The notes beneath the pieces were generated by a model that saw nothing but the letters and a program-made list of their open reading frames with translations, did not search any database and had not been told where the DNA came from. This document shows positions 13,937 to 17,627 of a DNA stretch of 17,627 bases, piece after piece. The position numbers and the translations under genes were made by a program. The DNA comes from an uncultured Clostridia bacterium (lineage in GTDB: Bacteria > Bacillota > Clostridia > Christensenellales > Aristaeellaceae): NCBI GenBank assembly GCA_947600345.1, contig CANQGC010000030.1, positions 1-17,627 of the forward strand. The letters are read 5' to 3'. Each line of letters starts with the position of its first letter. Position 1 is the first letter of the stretch.

Positions 13937-15199
13937 TCAAAGCGCGGCCAGGCCCTCGTCCGCCATCAGCTGCACGGCTCCGGCGATGGCTAGCCTGCCG
14001 TGGGCATAGGTCAGCCCGCCCTGCAGATAGGCGATGTAGGGCGGCCGGATCGGCGCGTCGGCGCTCAGCTCGATGGACGCGCCGGAGACGAAGGTTCCCG
14101 CCGCCATGATGACCGGATCCTGGTAGCCGGGCATCGCCCAGGGCTCCGGCACGGCCTCGGCGTCCACCGGCGAGCAGAACTGCACCGCCTGGATGAAGCG
14201 GATCAGCCTCCGCTCGTCGCCGAAGCGAATCGCCTCGATGATGTCGTTGCGCGGGGCGTCGAAGGCCGGATGCACGTCGAAGCCCAGCAGCTCGAAGGTT
14301 CGCGCGGCGAGTATGGCCGTCCTGACCGCCTGGGCCACCGTGTGCGGGGCCTGGAACAGGCCCTGGTAGAAGGGCTGGTAGCTGGCGGCGTAGGAGCCGA
14401 CCTCCGCGCCGATGCCCGGCGAGGTCAGGCGGTAGCTGACCAGCTCCACGAACTTCGCCCTTCCCGCGATGTAGCCGCCGGTGGGCGCGATGCCGCCGCC
14501 GGGGTTCTTGATCAGCGACCCGGCCATCAGGTCGGCGCGGGGCTCCTCGGTATCGGTGAACTCCCCGTAGCAGTTGTCCACCATCACGCAGGTATCGGGC
14601 TGCCTGGCGTGGATGGCGTCGATGGCTGCGTTCAGCTCCACCACCGACAGCGACGGCCGCCAGTCGTAGCCCCGGCTGCGCTGCAGCAGCACGAGCTTCA
14701 CATCGGGAGTCAGCGCCTCGAGTATGCCGTCCACGTCGATCCGCCCGTCCCGCAGCTCCACCTGGCGATAGCCCACGCCCAGATCCTTCAGCGAGCCGTG
14801 CCCCGGCTCCCCGGCGATGCCGATGATCTCCTCCATCGTGTCGTAGGGCTTGCCCGCGCCGCAGAGCAGCACGTCGCCCGGGCGCAGCACGCCGAACAGG
14901 CACAGCGCCAGCGCGTGGGTGCCCGAGGCGATCTGCGGCCGCACCAGCGCCGCCTCTGTGCCCAGCACATCCGCGAAGAGCTCGCCCAGCGTGTCGCGGC
15001 CGATGTCGTCGTAGCCGTAGCCGGTGGTCGGCGCGAAGTGCCGCGCGGACACCCGGTGCCGCTGGAAGGCGGCGATCACCTTTCGGGTGTTGGCCCGCTC
15101 GATCTCGTCCACGCGCGCAAAGCTCGCGGCGCAGTCCACCTCGGCGCGGGCGATCAGCGCCTCCACGCGCTCCCCGGTCTCCGGAAGGTTGATCTTCAT
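13937..15199 (-). CDS. PLP-dependent YnbB / methionine gamma-lyase-like protein
   Basis: A 420-residue enzyme of the family annotated as methionine gamma-lyase-like or aluminium resistance protein (YnbB in Bacillus), of the fold-type I PLP class. Visible features are HFAPTTGYGYDD near the N-terminus, ASGTHALALCLFG (91-103) before the cofactor site, MVDNCYGEF with Asp208 expected to pair with the PLP ring, and SLIKNPGGGIAPTGGYIAG with Lys231 as the likely Schiff-base lysine. Length fits. The true substrate of this family is not well defined, so a sulfur amino acid role is only a family-level guess. ATG 15199 has GGAGGA just upstream and overlaps the preceding small ORF's stop (ATGA). A longer frame from 15319 is the residue of a duplication. 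The gene follows miaA, an arrangement also seen in other Firmicutes. Confidence 0.9.
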   Translation of the reverse strand: MKINLPETGERVEALIARAEVDCAASFARVDEIERANTRKVIAAFQRHRVSARHFAPTTGYGYDDIGRDTLGELFADVLGTEAALVRPQIASGTHALALCLFGVLRPGDVLLCGAGKPYDTMEEIIGIAGEPGHGSLKDLGVGYRQVELRDGRIDVDGILEALTPDVKLVLLQRSRGYDWRPSLSVVELNAAIDAIHARQPDTCVMVDNCYGEFTDTEEPRADLMAGSLIKNPGGGIAPTGGYIAGRAKFVELVSYRLTSPGIGAEVGSYAASYQPFYQGLFQAPHTVAQAVRTAILAARTFELLGFDVHPAFDAPRNDIIEAIRFGDERRLIRFIQAVQFCSPVDAEAVPEPWAMPGYQDPVIMAAGTFVSGASIELSADAPIRPPYIAYLQGGLTYAHGRLAIAGAVQLMADEGLAAL

Positions 15200-15357
15200 G
15201 AATGCTCCTCCAAATATCGCATGATTTCCCCGGCGACTTGCGCCGCGCTCCTCCCCGGCGTTTCGATCCAAACCGTCCGCGGGTCGCACCAGAACCAGGT
15301 GAGCTGCCTCTTGGCGCAATCCACCGGCTCGCCGATCTCCGGCATGTTAATCCTCAC
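15196..15357 (-). CDS. Small chimeric ORF: YnbB start fused to MiaA tail
   Basis: A 53-codon frame from GTG 15357 to TGA 15198-15196. Residues 1-15 (VRINMPEIGEPVDCA) match the start of the downstream enzyme (MKINLPETGERV...VDCA, with nine residues missing inside). Residues 16-53 (KRQLTWFWCDPRTVWIE... to LEEHS) match the last 38 residues of MiaA at 22 of 38 positions. Its GTG overlaps the miaA stop (GTGA), its own TGA overlaps the next ATG, and GGAGGAA precedes it, so it could be translated in step with both neighbours. It is either a decaying duplication product or a retained small protein. No function is known. At minimum its last codons supply the ribosome site for the next gene. Confidence 0.55.
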   Translation of the reverse strand: MRINMPEIGEPVDCAKRQLTWFWCDPRTVWIETPGRSAAQVAGEIMRYLEEHS

Positions 15358-15470
15358 GTATGTTCCTCCAAGCGCTGTAGGATTTCCGCCGCGATGTCCC
15401 CGGCGCTCCGGTCCGCCGCCGGAATCCAGACCGTTCGCGGGTCGCGCTTGAACCAGGTCATCTGCTTCTT
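15196..15470 (-). repeat. Diverged tandem duplication of the miaA end / YnbB start
   Basis: The last 117 bases of miaA (15470-15354) and a second copy (15312-15196) align without gaps; by hand count about 83 of 117 bases agree. The offset is 158 bases. Between them, 15357-15313 matches the first codons of the downstream gene. The order is therefore A-B-A'-B', as expected from a tandem duplication across the gene junction, followed by substitutions and a 27-base deletion in B at a GTGGA repeat. Confidence 0.8.
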
Positions 15471-16301
15471 GGCGTAGTTGCGCGAGAGCTTCTTGACCAG
15501 CGCTACGGCCTCGTCCATCGAGATGCGCCCCTCCAGCGCGGCGGCGATCTCCTTGTAGCCGATGGCCTGCATGGCGGTGGGATGGCTCTCCCCGCCGCGC
15601 ATGAGCGCGCGCACCTCGTCCACCAGCCCGGCCTCGAGCATGCGATCCACCCGCGCGTCGATGCGCCGGTAGAGCTCCTCCCTGGGCCAGTCCAGCGCGA
15701 ACATCGCCTCGCGGTAGTCGCCCTCCCGCCGGGCGTCGAGCTTCGCCTGCTCGGACTGGGTGCGGCCGGTGAGGCGGTAGACCTCGATGGCCCGGCTGAC
15801 CCTTCGCACGTCGTTCTCGTGGAGCCGGGCGGCAGCCTCGGGGTCGATCTCCGCGAGCATGTCGTGGAGCCTGCGCCGCCCTCCGGGTTGCTCCGCCATC
15901 TCGAGCAGCTCCCGCCGCAGCGCGGAGTCGCACCTCTCGGAGAACTCCATCGGCTTCGTCACGGCGTCGATGTAGAGCCCGGTGCCGCCGCAGAGCACGG
16001 GCTTCCGCCCCCGCGCCAGCACGTCCGCGATGGCCGCCCTGGCCTCGTCCCGGTAGCGGGCGGCGGAGTACCTCTGGGCGGGATCGGCCACGCCGATCAT
16101 GTGGTGGGGCACGCCGCCCATCTCCTCCGGCGTGGGCTTGGCGCTCAGCACGTCCATGCCCCGGTAGAGCTGCATGGAGTCGGCGGAGACCACCTCCCCG
16201 CCGATGCGCTTGCACAGCGCCACCGCCACGGCGGTCTTGCCGGAGGCCGTGGGCCCGGCGATGACGGTCAGCCCGGGCTTTTCCGATTGATATTGGCTCA
16301 T
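15354..16301 (-). CDS. miaA: tRNA dimethylallyltransferase (MiaA)
   Basis: A 315-residue enzyme that transfers a dimethylallyl group to A37 of tRNAs reading codons that begin with U. The P-loop is GPTASGKT at residues 16-23, followed by VVSADSMQLYRGMD (38-51) with the conserved aspartate and DSxQxY motif, VPHHMIG, and LCGGTGLYIDA. The C-terminal end has AIGYKEI and NYAKKQMTWFKRD, both typical of MiaA. Length is normal (about 300-315). ATG 16301 overlaps the mutL stop (ATGA), with AGAGG 5 bases upstream, so it is coupled to mutL, a common pairing in Firmicutes. The last 38 codons exist in a second, diverged copy immediately downstream. Confidence 0.97.
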   Translation of the reverse strand: MSQYQSEKPGLTVIAGPTASGKTAVAVALCKRIGGEVVSADSMQLYRGMDVLSAKPTPEEMGGVPHHMIGVADPAQRYSAARYRDEARAAIADVLARGRKPVLCGGTGLYIDAVTKPMEFSERCDSALRRELLEMAEQPGGRRRLHDMLAEIDPEAAARLHENDVRRVSRAIEVYRLTGRTQSEQAKLDARREGDYREAMFALDWPREELYRRIDARVDRMLEAGLVDEVRALMRGGESHPTAMQAIGYKEIAAALEGRISMDEAVALVKKLSRNYAKKQMTWFKRDPRTVWIPAADRSAGDIAAEILQRLEEHT

Positions 16302-17627
16302 TGAATCCTCTTGAACAGCTTCTCCAGGTCGCGGCGGGTCATGACCTTGGCCACGGGGCGGCCGTGGGGGCAGGTCGGCGGCGCGCCGGTGATTTGCAAT
16401 TCGTCGATCAGCGCGGAGATTTCGGAGTCGGTGAGCGGGTCGCCGCCCTTCACCGCGCTCTTGCAGGCCATCTGCATGATCTCGCCCCGGCGGGCGTCCA
16501 GCGTCGCGGCCTTCAGCTGGGAAAGGCTCTGCAGTGTGTCCAGGAACAGCGGCTTCAGCTCCGCCTTGCCCAGCACGAAGGGCACCGCCGTCACGCGAAT
16601 CTCCCGCTCGCCGAAGGGCTCCACCTCGTAGCCCGCGGCCTCGAGCGCCTGCCGGTTCTCCTCCACGGCGGCGAGCTCCCTCGCCGACACGCGCAGCACC
16701 AGCGGCGCCAGCAGCTGCTGGGACGCGGAGCCCTCCTCGGCCCGGGCCATGTAGCGCTCGTACTGCAGGCGCTCGTGGGCGGCGTGCTGGTCGATCAGGA
16801 TCAGCGCATCGCCGGATTCCACCAGTATGTAAGTTCGAAACGCCACGCCGATCACCCGGTAGGGCGCGCGCTCCGGCGTTCGTTCAATTTCAGACTTTGG
16901 TTTCTTTTCGGAGGGCAGCACCTGCGCGCCGCTACCTATCCGCACTTCGGGGCCCTCTGCGGGCAGCGGAACCTCCAGCACGTGCAGGGGTTCGACCGTA
17001 GCGGCAGCGGGGTTCTCCCGCAGCTTGCCGGACGCTTCCGCCGGAGGAAGCCCGCCCTCCCGGCGCACCCCGTCGCTCCGCCCGGGCAGCGGCGGCATCT
17101 GTGGCTTGAACGGTGCGCTGGAAACCGCCCCGAGGGGCGCGGGCCGGGGTTCCGCTCCGCCCTGCTGCTCCGCCGCGGCGGCGTTTGAAACCGCAGTCTG
17201 CTTTTCTGGTTCAGGAGAGCAGTTTGCTACTTCGGTCTGTTTTTCCATGCCGGAGGGATTCGCCGCCGCGGTTACCGCCCGCACCTCGCTTTTGCGCTCC
17301 ACCGCGCGCCCGAGAGCGCTGAGCTTGTCGATCTCCAGCACCCGCTCGCCCTCGAAGGCGCGCGCGAGCAACCGCTCGCAGGCGGCGCGCATGGCGTCCT
17401 CGTCCCGGAAGCGCACCTCGAGCTTGTTGGGATGGACGTTCACGTCCACGCTCGTGGGCGGAATCACCAGGTTCAGCGCGCACATGGGGTACATGCCGAT
17501 GGTCACGCGGCTGCGGCACACCTGCTCCAGCGCCTTCGACAGCAGCGGACAGCGCACGCTGCGGCCGTTGATGAAGAACAGCTCGTGGGCCCGGGTGGCC
17601 TTGGCCAGCTCGCCCACGCCGATCAGC
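16298..17627 (-). CDS. mutL: DNA mismatch repair protein MutL, C-terminal two-thirds (runs off right edge)
   Basis: About 442 residues are visible; the N-terminal ATPase part (roughly 230 residues) lies beyond the right edge. The visible part starts near the end of the N-terminal region with FFINGRSVRCPLLSKAL and the conserved PPTSVDVNVHPNKLEVRF. A long Ala/Pro/Glu-rich linker follows (about 17290-16880). The C-terminal domain carries DQHAAHERLQYE (16793-16758), which fits the DQHA(X)2E(X)4E metal-binding endonuclease motif. ACKSAVKG and CPHGRPVAK complete the active-site set. It is therefore a nicking-type MutL, as in most bacteria without MutH. It couples mismatch recognition by MutS to strand removal. 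The stop overlaps the miaA start. Confidence 0.97.
   Translation of the reverse strand, partial: LIGVGELAKATRAHELFFINGRSVRCPLLSKALEQVCRSRVTIGMYPMCALNLVIPPTSVDVNVHPNKLEVRFRDEDAMRAACERLLARAFEGERVLEIDKLSALGRAVERKSEVRAVTAAANPSGMEKQTEVANCSPEPEKQTAVSNAAAAEQQGGAEPRPAPLGAVSSAPFKPQMPPLPGRSDGVRREGGLPPAEASGKLRENPAAATVEPLHVLEVPLPAEGPEVRIGSGAQVLPSEKKPKSEIERTPERAPYRVIGVAFRTYILVESGDALILIDQHAAHERLQYERYMARAEEGSASQQLLAPLVLRVSARELAAVEENRQALEAAGYEVEPFGEREIRVTAVPFVLGKAELKPLFLDTLQSLSQLKAATLDARRGEIMQMACKSAVKGGDPLTDSEISALIDELQITGAPPTCPHGRPVAKVMTRRDLEKLFKRIQ

Overview
The window looks like chromosome of a GC-rich member of the Firmicutes, most likely class Clostridia. The evidence is a Gram-positive-type LexA box at lexA, a class B penicillin-binding protein with two C-terminal PASTA domains in the division cluster, a miaA/YnbB-family gene pair, and strong GGAGG ribosome sites. 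The MurE ligase carries the DNPR motif of meso-diaminopimelate-adding enzymes. The exact order or genus cannot be read from the sequence. No tRNA, rRNA, CRISPR array, transposase or phage gene was seen.

Positions 1-8260 hold a division and cell wall (dcw) cluster on the minus strand. In transcription order it is ftsL, a PASTA-containing class B PBP, murE, mraY, murD, ftsW and the start of ftsQ, which runs off the left edge. These genes make UDP-MurNAc-peptide (MurD, MurE), transfer it to lipid (MraY), and polymerise and cross-link septal wall (FtsW with the PBP), held by the FtsL/FtsQ scaffold. Several usual members are absent from their normal slots: mraZ and rsmH before ftsL, murF between murE and mraY, and murG between ftsW and ftsQ. 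The murF slot is instead a 160-bp gap with hairpins and a perfect TATAAT.

Positions 8089-8408 are a divergent, AT-rich control region. Leftward it carries an extended -10 promoter for ftsL and the dcw genes. Rightward it carries a TTGACA/TATAAT promoter for lexA, with a 14-bp LexA box overlapping the -35. lexA (8409-9005) is a complete self-cleaving repressor. Positions 9006-9368 hold no convincing gene but are packed with perfect palindromes, ending in a likely bidirectional terminator.

Positions 9369-13841 hold two secreted surface proteins on the minus strand. One is a PstS-like solute-binding protein with an SH3 domain spliced into the binding fold, followed by a YARHG-like domain and a peptidoglycan-binding domain. 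The other has seven fibronectin-III-like repeats and a C-terminal transglutaminase-like domain with an apparent Cys-His-Asp triad.

Positions 13937-17627 form a tightly overlapping minus-strand operon: mutL (5' end beyond the right edge), miaA, a 53-codon chimeric ORF, and a PLP-dependent YnbB-family gene. The chimeric ORF joins a degenerate copy of the YnbB start to a degenerate copy of the MiaA end, apparently the product of an old 158-bp tandem duplication. It is the most unusual item in the window.
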